Part shown: in pieces, positions 1 through 13,745 of the stretch
Position numbering within the stretch: the stretch's first letter is position 1
Layout: each line of letters opens with the position of its first letter
DNA from: 66-474 sp040388785
GTDB taxonomy: Bacteria; Pseudomonadota; Gammaproteobacteria; Xanthomonadales; Rhodanobacteraceae
Assembly: GCA_040388785.1 (NCBI GenBank)
Contig: JAZKBD010000009.1
Span: 1 to 64,000, forward strand
Reading direction: 5' to 3'
DNA length: 64,000 nucleotides
The notes under the pieces: generated by a model
Database searches by the model: none
Seen by the model: the letters and a program-made list of their open reading frames with translations, nothing else
What the model was told of the DNA's origin: nothing
Translations under genes and position numbers: made by a program

Positions 1-1
1 C

Positions 2-1057
2 GATGCAGGCGCACCGCAGTCTTACCGCAAGGAATGGCTGGCGGCGGCCGGCGCGCCCGCAACCGGCGCCGCGAATACAGCTTTCGTGCCGGATGCACCG
101 CTGCCGCAGGCTGACGTGCTGCGGACGGCGGCATTGACGCTGGATGCACTGCGCCGCTTCCTGCTCGACCCTGCGCGCGGTTTCCTGGAGCAGGGATTGG
201 GCCTCGTGCTGCCGCATGATCGCGACGATCCCGACGACGAACCGCTGTCGCCCACCGATGGCCTGACGCGCTGGAGCCTCACCCGCGCGCTGCTGGACTT
301 CGGGGAAGGCAACGCTTCCGGGCAACGCGACCTGCTGCGCGCGCGCGGACAGTTGCCGCCCGGCGCGCTCGGCGACGAGGCGCTGCGCGATGCGCACGTC
401 CAGGCGGATGCGCTGCGTGCCGAGGTGCTGGCGTTCACCGCGGGCGCCGCGCCGCTGGCGGCCGCGAGCCTGCGCGTCGACTGGGAGGACGGCACGTCAC
501 TCGAAGGCGCGCCGGTCGAGCGTTATCCCGCGGGCTTCCTGCACGTACGGGCCGGCGCGATTGATGGCCGCCATGTGCTGCGCGCCTGGCTGGATGCGCT
601 GCTGTGCGCGGCGGCGGGCGTGGACGAGCCGGTGGTGCTGGTCGGCCTTGCCGACCATGATGCCTGCGCGTTCGTGTTGCCGCGACTTGCGCGAGCGGAA
701 GCGCGCGAACAGTTGCGTGCATTGATCGAACTGCATCGCGATGGCCGTCGCGCGCCGCTGCCATTCTTCGTGTGCACGTCATGGTTGCACGCGCGGGCCA
801 GCGCGAAGGCAGAGCGCAAAGGCGGCGGTGCGCCCGCAGCCATCGATATCACGACGTTCGAAAAAGCCGCGCGCGACGCCGCCAGCGAAAACGGATTCGG
901 CGGCCCCAACGAATTCGAAAGCGATGCGGTGTGCATCGCCTGGCGCGGCCGCGAGCTTCCCGGCCCGGCGGACGGCCGACTCGCGCAGAGCTTGCATCGC
1001 ACCGCATTGGCCGTGTTCGCGCAACCCGCGCGCGCGTGGGCGGAGCAGTTCGCATGA
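2..1057 (+). CDS. recC: RecC, exonuclease V gamma subunit (3' part only)
   Basis: RecC is the Chi-recognising subunit of the RecBCD nuclease-helicase that processes double-strand DNA ends in the cytoplasm. Only the C-terminal roughly 350 residues are inside the window; the frame is open from base 2, so the gene starts upstream. The visible part has the C-terminal domain pattern of the family, with a conserved stretch around 'LRRFLLDPARGFLEQGLGL' followed by an acidic segment and 'LTRWSLTRALL'. The stop overlaps the ATG of recB (ATGA), and recB and recD follow in the usual order, which strongly supports the call. No catalytic residues are expected in RecC, whose nuclease fold is inactive. Confidence 0.9.
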   Translation, partial: DAGAPQSYRKEWLAAAGAPATGAANTAFVPDAPLPQADVLRTAALTLDALRRFLLDPARGFLEQGLGLVLPHDRDDPDDEPLSPTDGLTRWSLTRALLDFGEGNASGQRDLLRARGQLPPGALGDEALRDAHVQADALRAEVLAFTAGAAPLAAASLRVDWEDGTSLEGAPVERYPAGFLHVRAGAIDGRHVLRAWLDALLCAAAGVDEPVVLVGLADHDACAFVLPRLARAEAREQLRALIELHRDGRRAPLPFFVCTSWLHARASAKAERKGGGAPAAIDITTFEKAARDAASENGFGGPNEFESDAVCIAWRGRELPGPADGRLAQSLHRTALAVFAQPARAWAEQFA

Positions 1058-4000
1058 ATGCGCGCATGGGCCCGCTGGACCTGCCGCTCTCCGGCGTACG
1101 CCTGGTCGAGGCCAGCGCCGGCACCGGCAAGACCTTCACCATCGCCACGTTGTACCTGCGCCTGATCCTCGAACGCGGCTTGACGCCCGAGCGCATCGTG
1201 GTCGCCACGTTCACCCGCGCGGCCACCGCGGAACTGGCGATGCGCCTGCGCCAGCGCTTGCGGACGGCGTCGAGCATGCTGCGCGAGGACGATCCCGCGC
1301 GCGCACGCGATGGCGACGACGGCGAGATGCAGGTGATCCGCGCGGCAATCGCGCATGCGCTATCCGGCACGGATGTCGACACGCTCGCCGCGCGCGCGCG
1401 CGGCGCGGAACTGGCCATGGACACCGCCGTGATCGGCACCCTGCATGCGTTCTGCAATCGGTGCTTAGGCGAATTCGGCTTCGAGACCGGCCGCGCGCCG
1501 GGCGAGCCGGAGTTGCTGGAAGACGCGCGCGCCCTGCAACAAGAAATTGTCGAGGATTTCTGGCGTGCCTGTTCCACCGACGCCGATGCCGCGCGCCTGC
1601 TGGCGGAAACCTGGCGCACGCCGGACGCGCTCGCGAAACAAATCGGCGATCCGCGCTGGCGCGGACGCGGCGTGGAGAACGCCTCGGAACCCGCAGGCGC
1701 GCAGGATTCGAACGCGCGCCGCAACGAAACGCTGGCGCAGCTCGACGCGATCCGCAACGCGATCGCGGGCTGGGACGACGACGCATTGCAGGCGGCGGAT
1801 GCGGAACTTGCCGCGTGCATCCACCACAAGGGCGCACGCGACAGCCGCGCGCGCGGCCTGCGCGAGTTGCGCGACTGGGCACGCGCGAACACCGCCGCGA
1901 ATCTCCTGTCGTCTGGCGCGCGCAAGGCCGTGGACGATCTCGCCGAGCGCAAGCTTTCCGAAATGAAAAGCTGCAAGCGCCTGCCGCAAGGCCCGGTGTT
2001 CGCCGCGATCGCGGACCTCGACGCGAACATCGAGGCGCTCGAACGACTCGACGAAGCCGCGCGCGCGAAACTGCTGCTCGATGCGCGCGCGTATCTCGAT
2101 CGCGAGTTGCCCGCGCGCATGCAGGCGCTGGGCGTGCTCGGCCACGACCAGGCGGTGGACGAACTCGCCGCCGCGCTGGACGATCCGCAGCGCGGTGCGC
2201 GCGCGGTCCGCGCGATCCGCCAGCGCTGGCCGGCGGCGCTGGTCGACGAATTCCAGGACACCGATCCGAAGCAGTGGAAGATCCTCAAGAAACTGTTCGC
2301 GCACACTGACAGCACGCTGGTGCTGGTCGGCGATCCCAAGCAGGCGATCTACGGCTTCCGCGGCGGTGATGTGCACGCATGGCTGATGGCGAAACGCGAA
2401 ACCGCGGGCGAACCGCTGCGGCTGGACGAAAGCCAGCGCGCCGGCCGCGGCGTCAATGCGGCGGTGAACGCGTTGTTCTCGCGCGACCATGCCTTCGTTG
2501 AACGAGGCATCGCACACGAAGACGTGCACGCCGCGCCGCGCGTGGCTGCACGCGCTCTGCTGGTGGATGGCGCGCCCACGCCAAGCCTGCAAGTCTGGCA
2601 ACTGCCGCCGACCGGCATCACCAACAAGGACGGCAGTGCACGCGTCCGGGACAAGGGCGACGCGCAGGCGCGGATCGAAGCCGCGTGCGTGGCGCAGATC
2701 GTCGAATGGCTGCAGGGCGCGCGCGACGGCCGCGTGCGCCTGCGCGAGGGCGACGGCAGCACGCGCGAGCTGTGCGCGCGCGACATCGCCATCCTGGTCA
2801 ACAGCAACCGCGAAGCGCGTTCGATGCAACGCGCCTTGGCGCGGGCCGGGGTGCCGGCCGCGTCGTGCCTGCGCGCCAGCGTCTACGCCAGCGAGGAGGC
2901 CACCGACCTGCGCTTGCTGCTGGAAGCGCTGCGCGACCCGGCCGATGTGCCGCGTGCACGTGCCGCGCGCGCTTCGCTGCTGGTCGGTGACGATGCGTCC
3001 GCAATCGCGCGGACCGGCGTCGAGGGTGCGGCGCTGGACGCGCTGCTCATCGAAACCGCCGAATGGGCTTCGCTGGTGCAGCGGCGCGGTCCGTTGCCGC
3101 TGCTGCACCGTCTGATCGCGCGGGCCGCGCCACGCCTGCTGGCCACGCCCGGCGGCGAACGGCGCGTCGCCAACTACCTGCAGCTCGCCGAGCTGTTGCA
3201 GGATGCGCGCGCGGCGTGTTTCGGCGTGAGCGATCTTTGCGACCGGTATGCGGTGGCGCTGCGCGAGAGCGCGGGCGACACCGACGCCGACGCGGTGCGC
3301 CTGCGTCTCGACACCGATGCGCAGGCGGTGCAGATCGCCACGGTGCACGCGGCCAAGGGACTGGAATACGGCGTGGTGCTGCTCCCCTGCGCGGCATCCG
3401 GCCACGCGCCCGGCAAAAACGGCAAGAAGCCGGCGCTGACCTGGTATCACGATGGCGACGACGCGTTTGTCGTTGTCGGCAACGACGTCGCCGCAGGGAT
3501 CGAATCCAGTGCGAAACGCGAAGCGCTCGCCGAAGAAGTGCGCAAGTTCTATGTCGGCGTGACGCGTGCGCGCGCGGTCTGCGTGATCCCGTGGGGTTGC
3601 GTGAAGCAGGCCGACGAGACCGCACTGCACTGGCTGCTGCATGAAGCCGGTCGCGAAGTGCCATTGGATTTCGACGAACCAGTTTGCGGACAGGCATTGG
3701 AAGAACTGGTTGCGCGCGGCCGCGGCCACGTGGCCGTGTCGCCGCTTCCGCAGGCGGACGCGAAACGCCTGCCGAAACCGGAGGCGAGTTCCACTCGCGT
3801 CGCGGCCGCGGCGTTCCACGGCGCGCTCGAACGCGACTGGCGCACGTGGTCGTTTTCGCGACTGGTGCGCGGCGAAGCGCGCAGCGATGCCGCCGACCCG
3901 GCGCCGGGCAGCGGCGATGTGTCTGCGCTGGGTGTCGATCAGGCGCCTTCGCCGACCACCACGCCCCTCGCCGGCGCACGCTTCGGCAGCGCGGTCCATG

Positions 4001-4689
4001 CCGCGCTGGAGCACGCGGACTTCGCGGCATGGCAGGACGCGGATGGCATTCCGGATGCCCAACGCGACCTGATCGTGCGCAGCCTGCGCGCGCAAGGCTT
4101 GCCCGAGCCCGGCACGCTTTCGCTTGAACGCGCGCTGGCGCAGGTCGGCGAATGCATGCGCGGTGCGTTGAACGTGTCGCTCGCCTGCGGCGCGCGCCTG
4201 TGCGACGTGCCGCCGACGCAGCGGCGCGCCGAAATGGAATTCCACTTGCGTCTCGCGTCGTCACGCGTGGACGCGCTGTTCAAGTTGTTGCACGAGCACG
4301 GCTACCAGCGCGGTCGCAACGGCTTCGGCGTGTCGCACCTGCACGGTCTGCTCACCGGCGTGATGGACCTGGTGTTCGAACACGGCGGCCGTTATCACCT
4401 CGTCGATTACAAGAGCAACCTGCTGCCGTCCTACGATGCCGACGCGCTGCGCGAGGCGATCACGGCGCACGACTACGATCTGCAATACCTGTTGTACGTG
4501 CTGGCTTTGCACCGCTGGCTGCGCCGCGTGCTGCCCGCCTACGACTACGAACGTCAGATGGGCGACGTTTATTACCTGTTCGTGCGCGACTTGAGCGACG
4601 GACGCGGCGTGCACCGCGATCGCCCGTCGCGCGCATTGATCGAAGCGATGGATGCGCTGTTCGATGGCGACAGCATGGGTGCCGCATGA
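1054..4689 (+). CDS. recB: RecB, exonuclease V beta subunit (helicase-nuclease)
   Basis: RecB is the 3'-5' SF1 helicase and the only nuclease of the RecBCD complex, which resects DNA breaks for RecA. The product is 1211 aa, close to the E. coli protein (1180 aa). Walker A (SAGTGKT) lies near residue 20, motif II (VDEFQDTD) near 397, motif III (GDPKQAIYGFRGG) near 426, and a UvrD-type motif (HAAKGLEY) near 765. The C-terminal nuclease domain has the metal-binding pattern 'LTGVMDLVF' ... 'VDYKSN' near 1100-1120, so it looks active. The start ATG overlaps the recC stop, and the stop overlaps the recD start (ATGA at 4686), showing translational coupling. Confidence 0.95.
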   Translation: MNARMGPLDLPLSGVRLVEASAGTGKTFTIATLYLRLILERGLTPERIVVATFTRAATAELAMRLRQRLRTASSMLREDDPARARDGDDGEMQVIRAAIAHALSGTDVDTLAARARGAELAMDTAVIGTLHAFCNRCLGEFGFETGRAPGEPELLEDARALQQEIVEDFWRACSTDADAARLLAETWRTPDALAKQIGDPRWRGRGVENASEPAGAQDSNARRNETLAQLDAIRNAIAGWDDDALQAADAELAACIHHKGARDSRARGLRELRDWARANTAANLLSSGARKAVDDLAERKLSEMKSCKRLPQGPVFAAIADLDANIEALERLDEAARAKLLLDARAYLDRELPARMQALGVLGHDQAVDELAAALDDPQRGARAVRAIRQRWPAALVDEFQDTDPKQWKILKKLFAHTDSTLVLVGDPKQAIYGFRGGDVHAWLMAKRETAGEPLRLDESQRAGRGVNAAVNALFSRDHAFVERGIAHEDVHAAPRVAARALLVDGAPTPSLQVWQLPPTGITNKDGSARVRDKGDAQARIEAACVAQIVEWLQGARDGRVRLREGDGSTRELCARDIAILVNSNREARSMQRALARAGVPAASCLRASVYASEEATDLRLLLEALRDPADVPRARAARASLLVGDDASAIARTGVEGAALDALLIETAEWASLVQRRGPLPLLHRLIARAAPRLLATPGGERRVANYLQLAELLQDARAACFGVSDLCDRYAVALRESAGDTDADAVRLRLDTDAQAVQIATVHAAKGLEYGVVLLPCAASGHAPGKNGKKPALTWYHDGDDAFVVVGNDVAAGIESSAKREALAEEVRKFYVGVTRARAVCVIPWGCVKQADETALHWLLHEAGREVPLDFDEPVCGQALEELVARGRGHVAVSPLPQADAKRLPKPEASSTRVAAAAFHGALERDWRTWSFSRLVRGEARSDAADPAPGSGDVSALGVDQAPSPTTTPLAGARFGSAVHAALEHADFAAWQDADGIPDAQRDLIVRSLRAQGLPEPGTLSLERALAQVGECMRGALNVSLACGARLCDVPPTQRRAEMEFHLRLASSRVDALFKLLHEHGYQRGRNGFGVSHLHGLLTGVMDLVFEHGGRYHLVDYKSNLLPSYDADALREAITAHDYDLQYLLYVLALHRWLRRVLPAYDYERQMGDVYYLFVRDLSDGRGVHRDRPSRALIEAMDALFDGDSMGAA

Positions 4690-6328
4690 GCGCCGACCTG
4701 CAGGCGCTCGTCCGCTCGGGCCGGCTGCGCCGTGCCGACGCGGCGCTGGGCGAATGGATTGCGCGCGCGTTTTCGGATTCGCATCCCGACGTCGCGCTGG
4801 CCGCGGCCATGGCGGCGCGCGCGGTGGCGGACGGCCACAGCACATTGCGCCTGGATGCGGCGCAGGCGTGGCTTGCGCATCTGGACGGACGCGGCGATGT
4901 GCCCGTGCTTCCGGATGCGACGACATGGCAGGCGTCCCTGCACGCGAGCGATGCCGTTCGACAGGCTTCGAATGCCGCTGAAGACGAAGCGCTTCCACCC
5001 AGGCCGCTGGTGCTGGATGAGCAAGGCCGCGTGTACCTCACGCGCTACTTCGGTTACGAGCAGCGGCTGGCGTGTGACCTGGTCGCGCGCGCGCAAGCGG
5101 ATCACCTCAAGCTGGTTACCGGCGGCCCGGGCACCGGCAAGACGCACGGCGTGGTGCGCACGCTCGCCGCGTTGGCGGGCGAAGCGCACGCGGGGTCGCG
5201 CACCCTGCGCATCGCGTTGGCGGCGCCGACCGGCAAGGCCGCGGCGCGGCTGGCCGAAAGCGTGCGCGCGCAATTGCCGGGGCTCGCGGTGCCCGAAGCC
5301 GTCGCGGCGATGATCCCGCGCGAAGCTTCCACGCTGCATCGCCTGCTGGGCCTGTCGCCGACCCGCGCCCACACGAAATTCCACCGCAATGCACCGCTGC
5401 CGTTCGACGTCGTGGTGGTGGACGAAGTATCGATGGTCGACTTGCCGCTGATGGCGAAACTTGCGGACGCCGTGCGCGCAGACGCGACGCTGATCCTGCT
5501 CGGAGATCCCGATCAACTGTCGGCGGTGGAAGCCGGCGACGTACTGGGCGCGCTGGTGGACGCCGCGCGCGAACCGCCTCTGTCGCATTGCCACGCGCAC
5601 CTGACGCAAAGCCGCCGCTTCGCCGAACAGGGCGCGCTCGCGCGCCTGGCAAATGCCATCGCCGCCGGCGATGCGGAGTCGGCGCTTGCCGCATGCGGCG
5701 GCGATGCTGAGGTGCAACACTTCACCGATGCGCGCAGCACGCCGCTGCTCGAACAGGCGGTGGACGCGTATCGCGCGCTGCAGGCTGCGCCGGACGCGGA
5801 CGCGGCCTTGCGCACCGCCAACCGGTTCCGCGTGCTGACCGCGCTGCGGCATGGGCCGTCCGGCAATCTCGCGCTGGATCGCGCGATCGAGCAGCGCCTG
5901 AAGCGCCATGCCGGCGTGCGCGCCGATGCACCGTGGTGGCGGGGTCGGCTGTTGATGGTGACGGTGAATCGCGCCGAACTCGGCCTGTTCAACGGCGACG
6001 TCGGCGTGGTCTGGCCGGACGACCGCGGTGAACCGAAGGTCTGGTTCGAAGTCGCCGACGACGCACTGCGCGCGATCTCGCCGGCCGCACTGCCGCCGCA
6101 CGAAGGCGCGTTCGCACTGACCGTGCACAAGGCGCAGGGCTCCGAGTTCGATCGCGTGGCGCTGGTGACCGGGCCGGATTCCGCCGTGCTGTCGCGCGAA
6201 CTGCTGTACACCGGCGTGACCCGCGCGCGTTCGGCGATTGCGCTGTATTCGACGCCCGATGTCCTGCGGGCCGGCATTGCGCGGCGTACGCGGCGGGCAC
6301 TTGAGTGCCGCGGCGCGGTCCCAATCTC

Positions 6329-10771
<4,443 letters not shown>

Positions 10772-10801
10772 TCGAATGCAGGCGCGCTGGGCGCGTTGTC
10801 G

Positions 10802-11872
10802 TCAGTGGACGTAATTGATCGCCACCGCGGGCGTGACCGATCGCGTGGTGCTGCGGTTGCCCGGAATCACGCGCACGCCGACGAGCACGCCGAGATTGGG
10901 CGTCCAGTTGTATTCGACCGCCGGCGCGAATCCGAACGCCACGCCGGGGCCTGAGTCGCGCGTCGTCACGACGGGGCCGAATGCGCTGTCGAAACCCGGA
11001 ATGTCCTCGCCCGTCACACGTGTGTTGCGGTTGTGCGTGTACGTGAGATCGAGCGCCAGCACCCAGCTGCGCGTCAGGCTGTATTCCAGCGCCGCATCGG
11101 CGTAGAGGCTGCTGCCGGGCCGGGCGTGGCCGCGGAATCCGGCGCCGGTGCCGTACACGCTGGCGCCCTGCACGTCGGCGCGGCTCGAAAACGTCTGCGA
11201 CAGGTTGAAGCGCACGCGCAGGATCCGGCCGTTCGGCAACCACAACCAGTCTTGCGTGAGCAGCCCCAGCGTGGTGGCGTACGCGCCGCTGCCCAGGCCG
11301 TTGCCGGGCCGGTCACCGAGCCTGTCGTACCTGCCGGTCGGAAACGCCTGCTGCAACTGGATCGCGATGGTCGGCAGCGCGCTGCCTTCGCGGAATTCAG
11401 TGAGGCGGTATTGAAGGTCCACGGCGATGTCGCCCAAGCCGATGCCCGAGCTGCTGCCTCCGCCGCTCAACCGGTTGTAACCCACGATCGGGATCAGCCC
11501 GACGGTGAAGCGGTCGGCGAGTCCGTACAACACATACGCGCGCGAACCCCAGCCGTCGGCATGCGCGGTGGCGACGTCGTAGAAATAGGGTTCGATCAGG
11601 AAATGGCCCTTCGGCAACGTCTCCGCCGAGTTCGCCAGCATCGGCCCCGTGAACCAGGCATCGCTTCGCGATTCGCGGACGGCCGAAACGCCCGGCAGAT
11701 CGTTCCGGCCATCGACGCTCCCGGCCGTGGCATCCGTGGCGGCGAATGCAGCGGGTGCCGTCCACGCGAATGCCGCGCAGGTTTGAAAACCCAGCACGCA
11801 CGACAGCATGCAAATGCAAGCACGACGGACGAGTCCGGCGACGGGCTTCGGCGGAACCATGCGGATGCACAT
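10802..11872 (-). CDS. Outer-membrane beta-barrel protein, MetA/phenol-degradation transporter-like
   Basis: The product (about 356 aa) begins with a basic segment and a hydrophobic stretch ending in alanines near residues 40-50, consistent with a Sec signal peptide. The body alternates short aromatic and glycine-rich strands such as 'GLADRFTVGLIPIVGYN' and 'IAIQLQQAFPTGRYDRLG', and it ends in 'VTPAVAINYVH', typical of an outer-membrane barrel. The pattern resembles the 'MetA-pathway of phenol degradation' transporter-like family, whose substrates are mostly unknown. Several in-frame starts exist (11935, 11872, 11860); the ones next to the signal peptide are preferred. It converges on lhr 30 bases away. 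Function is not assignable beyond an envelope protein. Confidence 0.6.
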   Translation of the reverse strand: MCIRMVPPKPVAGLVRRACICMLSCVLGFQTCAAFAWTAPAAFAATDATAGSVDGRNDLPGVSAVRESRSDAWFTGPMLANSAETLPKGHFLIEPYFYDVATAHADGWGSRAYVLYGLADRFTVGLIPIVGYNRLSGGGSSSGIGLGDIAVDLQYRLTEFREGSALPTIAIQLQQAFPTGRYDRLGDRPGNGLGSGAYATTLGLLTQDWLWLPNGRILRVRFNLSQTFSSRADVQGASVYGTGAGFRGHARPGSSLYADAALEYSLTRSWVLALDLTYTHNRNTRVTGEDIPGFDSAFGPVVTTRDSGPGVAFGFAPAVEYNWTPNLGVLVGVRVIPGNRSTTRSVTPAVAINYVH

Positions 11873-11975
11873 GCGCGGTTTCGGATGATCCAATGGGGCA
11901 TGATGGATTCGAATCAGGACGATTTTCGCCCGCATTCGAATGCCGCTGGCAACCCGTTTCGATACGCGGCGGCTC

Positions 11976-12377
11976 TCAGGCCGACGGCGCGGGCCGCGTG
12001 ATCTGCGCGGAAACCACTTTCCACCCCGCGCCGTCGTGCACGTAGACGTCGGTGTAGCGGCTGATGCCCGCAACGCGCGTCTTGCTGATCCAGGAACCGG
12101 ACGCCCGCACCAGTGCGACTTCGCCGTAGAAGCGCACGTCCACGTAGTCGAGCTTGTATTCGCTGAGGTCGGAGCCCAGCGCCGCCGCGCGCAGGAATCC
12201 GTCGCGGAAGTGCACGGACCCGTCGGATTCGATGCACACGAAGTCATCGGCGAGGTGCGTGCGGAACCATTCGACGTCGCCGGTCAACGACGCGTGCACA
12301 TATTGCTCGTTCAGTTGCAACAGGTGCTGCTCGCGTGTCCGCCTCGCGGCGATGGCGTCGCCTGAATGGATGTCCAT
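11976..12377 (-). CDS. NTF2-like / DUF4440-type small protein
   Basis: This 133-aa protein has the shape of the SnoaL/NTF2-like fold: an N-terminal helix ('REQHLLQLNEQYVHASLTGDVEWF'-type region), then 'HLADDFVCIESDGSVHFRDGF', then strands ending 'RYTDVYVHDGAGWKVVSAQI'. Proteins of this group include small enzymes and stress-related binding proteins, usually without a known ligand. There is no signal peptide, so a cytoplasmic location is expected. The chosen ATG starts 'MDIHSGDAIAARR'; longer reading upstream is out of character. It lies between two exported proteins on the same strand, with no clear functional link. Confidence 0.7.
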   Translation of the reverse strand: MDIHSGDAIAARRTREQHLLQLNEQYVHASLTGDVEWFRTHLADDFVCIESDGSVHFRDGFLRAAALGSDLSEYKLDYVDVRFYGEVALVRASGSWISKTRVAGISRYTDVYVHDGAGWKVVSAQITRPAPSA

Positions 12378-12402
12378 GGGTCTCCTTGCGCGATGCGATG
12401 TG

Positions 12403-12426
12403 CCGCCGCCGGGAAGCCGGCGGCGG
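12403..12426 (-). terminator. GC-rich hairpin after the HAF-repeat gene
   Basis: A perfect 10-bp stem (CCGCCGCCGG / CCGGCGGCGG) with a GAAG tetraloop begins about 10 bases beyond the stop of the HAF-repeat gene read on the minus strand. There is no T-run after it, so it is a weak candidate for an intrinsic terminator and may act as an RNA stabiliser or mean nothing. Confidence 0.3.
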
Positions 12427-12435
12427 TGCGGGCGG

Positions 12436-13623
12436 TCAGTGCCTGCGTGAGCCGTAACCCGGAACCGGATCGGCGCGGAACGCGTAGCACGGCGGATCGC
12501 CGTTGGCGTCGGCGCAGGCCTGCCCGGTGATCTGGCCGAGGTCGTTGATGTCCTGGCCGGCGGTGAGGACGCCGGCATGGCCCGGCGCCAGCTTGTCGAC
12601 ATCCAGCATCACGCCGCCCTGCCACAGGAACGCGTGACATCCGCCACTGCCGGCGCCGCATGACAGCCCGACAATCTGGCCGTCGTCGTTGATGCCGAGG
12701 CCTTGGCTCATCGAATCGCCGGGAAGCGTGCTGAGGTCGATCGGCGGCCCGCCACGATGATCGCGGTAGAACGCATGGGCCGTGAAGCCGCCACCCGGAC
12801 TCGTGTTGGCGAAGCCGGTGATGTCGCCCTCCCGGTTGATCGCCATCGGCGTGTTCCAGGCATCGCCGCCGATGTTGCCGAGATCGATCGCCCGCCCATC
12901 CTTCCACAGCACCATGTGTTTCGCGGTGTAGCGACCGACCGCCTGATCGCATTCACCGGAAATGCCGACCACCTCGCCGCGATCGTTGATCGCGGTGGCC
13001 GCGCCGCTGTCGTCGCCCTGCAGCAGCGGCAGCGCGCGAACCTGGTTCGGCCCCGGCCCCCAGACCACCGGCAGGAACTGGAGCACCTGGTCGCTGTCGC
13101 CCAGCACGTTGCAATTCGGATCGCGCACGCCGTTCTCGGCCCAGCCCACCGTCTGCAGACGATTGTTGGTGCCGGTCGCGAAACTGTTGTAGCCACCGGG
13201 CAGCGGCGGCAACGCCTGCATCTTGCCGAAGGCCCATACGAAGCCGAGGCAGGCGTGGCCGTCGTACCCGATGAATGCGGAACAGCTCCAGGACTCGTTG
13301 CGTGGATTCGGTTTGTCGGTCTGCGCGATACCCGAAACAATACCCAGATCGTTTTTCACCGGCCACAGCACCGCGCTGTTGGCGCCACCGAGCGTACCGA
13401 GATCCTGTTTCGTCCCGAACCACCAGACGGCGGCATGTGTATTTGCATCGTTCGCGGTTTTCGAGAAACCGGCGATCATTCCAAAATTGTTGATGCTGCT
13501 GCCTTGGCTCGACGTGCCACCGAGCGAGGCGAGTGGGGTGACCGTGTAGTCGGGCGTTGCTGCCGCGGCCGCGCCACCGACCGACAGCGCAATGGTCAGG
13601 AATGCAATGATCCTCTTTTGCAT
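12436..13623 (-). CDS. Secreted HAF-repeat protein
   Basis: The 395-aa product starts with a clear signal peptide (MQKRIIAFLTIALSVGGAAAA, cleavage after AAA). The mature part repeats a unit of about 45-60 residues built as 'LGG...AxAINxxGxVVGxS...AFLW', seen for example at 'LGTLGGANSAVLWPVKNDLG', 'AINDRGEVVGIS', 'INDDGQIVGLS' and 'DINDLGQITGQA'. This is the extracellular HAF repeat, found in secreted proteins of unknown function. No C-terminal PEP-CTERM or LPXTG sorting signal is present; the chain ends 'PVPGYGSRRH'. The gene is divergent from the MocR-type regulator, separated by about 120 bases. Confidence 0.75.
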   Translation of the reverse strand: MQKRIIAFLTIALSVGGAAAAATPDYTVTPLASLGGTSSQGSSINNFGMIAGFSKTANDANTHAAVWWFGTKQDLGTLGGANSAVLWPVKNDLGIVSGIAQTDKPNPRNESWSCSAFIGYDGHACLGFVWAFGKMQALPPLPGGYNSFATGTNNRLQTVGWAENGVRDPNCNVLGDSDQVLQFLPVVWGPGPNQVRALPLLQGDDSGAATAINDRGEVVGISGECDQAVGRYTAKHMVLWKDGRAIDLGNIGGDAWNTPMAINREGDITGFANTSPGGGFTAHAFYRDHRGGPPIDLSTLPGDSMSQGLGINDDGQIVGLSCGAGSGGCHAFLWQGGVMLDVDKLAPGHAGVLTAGQDINDLGQITGQACADANGDPPCYAFRADPVPGYGSRRH

Positions 13624-13733
13624 GACGTTCTCTCACGTGACGATGTTGGAGATCGAATCTGCGGCGCCGAGCTGCGCGGCGGTAGTGCCAGTTTCGCGAC
13701 GGCGGCTGGTCCGGTGCACGACGACGCCGGGAC

Positions 13734-13739
13734 TAGAAT
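13734..13739 (+). promoter_or_regulatory. Candidate -10 box for a leaderless regulator transcript
   Basis: TAGAAT lies only six bases before the ATG at 13746, so transcription would begin at or next to the start codon. No convincing -35 element is found at 16-18 bases upstream. Leaderless mRNAs are plausible in this kind of genome, but the call rests on one hexamer. Confidence 0.25.
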
Positions 13740-13745
13740 GCGTGC

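Noticed and set aside
849..4283. Long antisense open frames opposite recB
   Set aside because: They have Arg/Ala-rich composition without any family motif and mirror the codon bias of recB.
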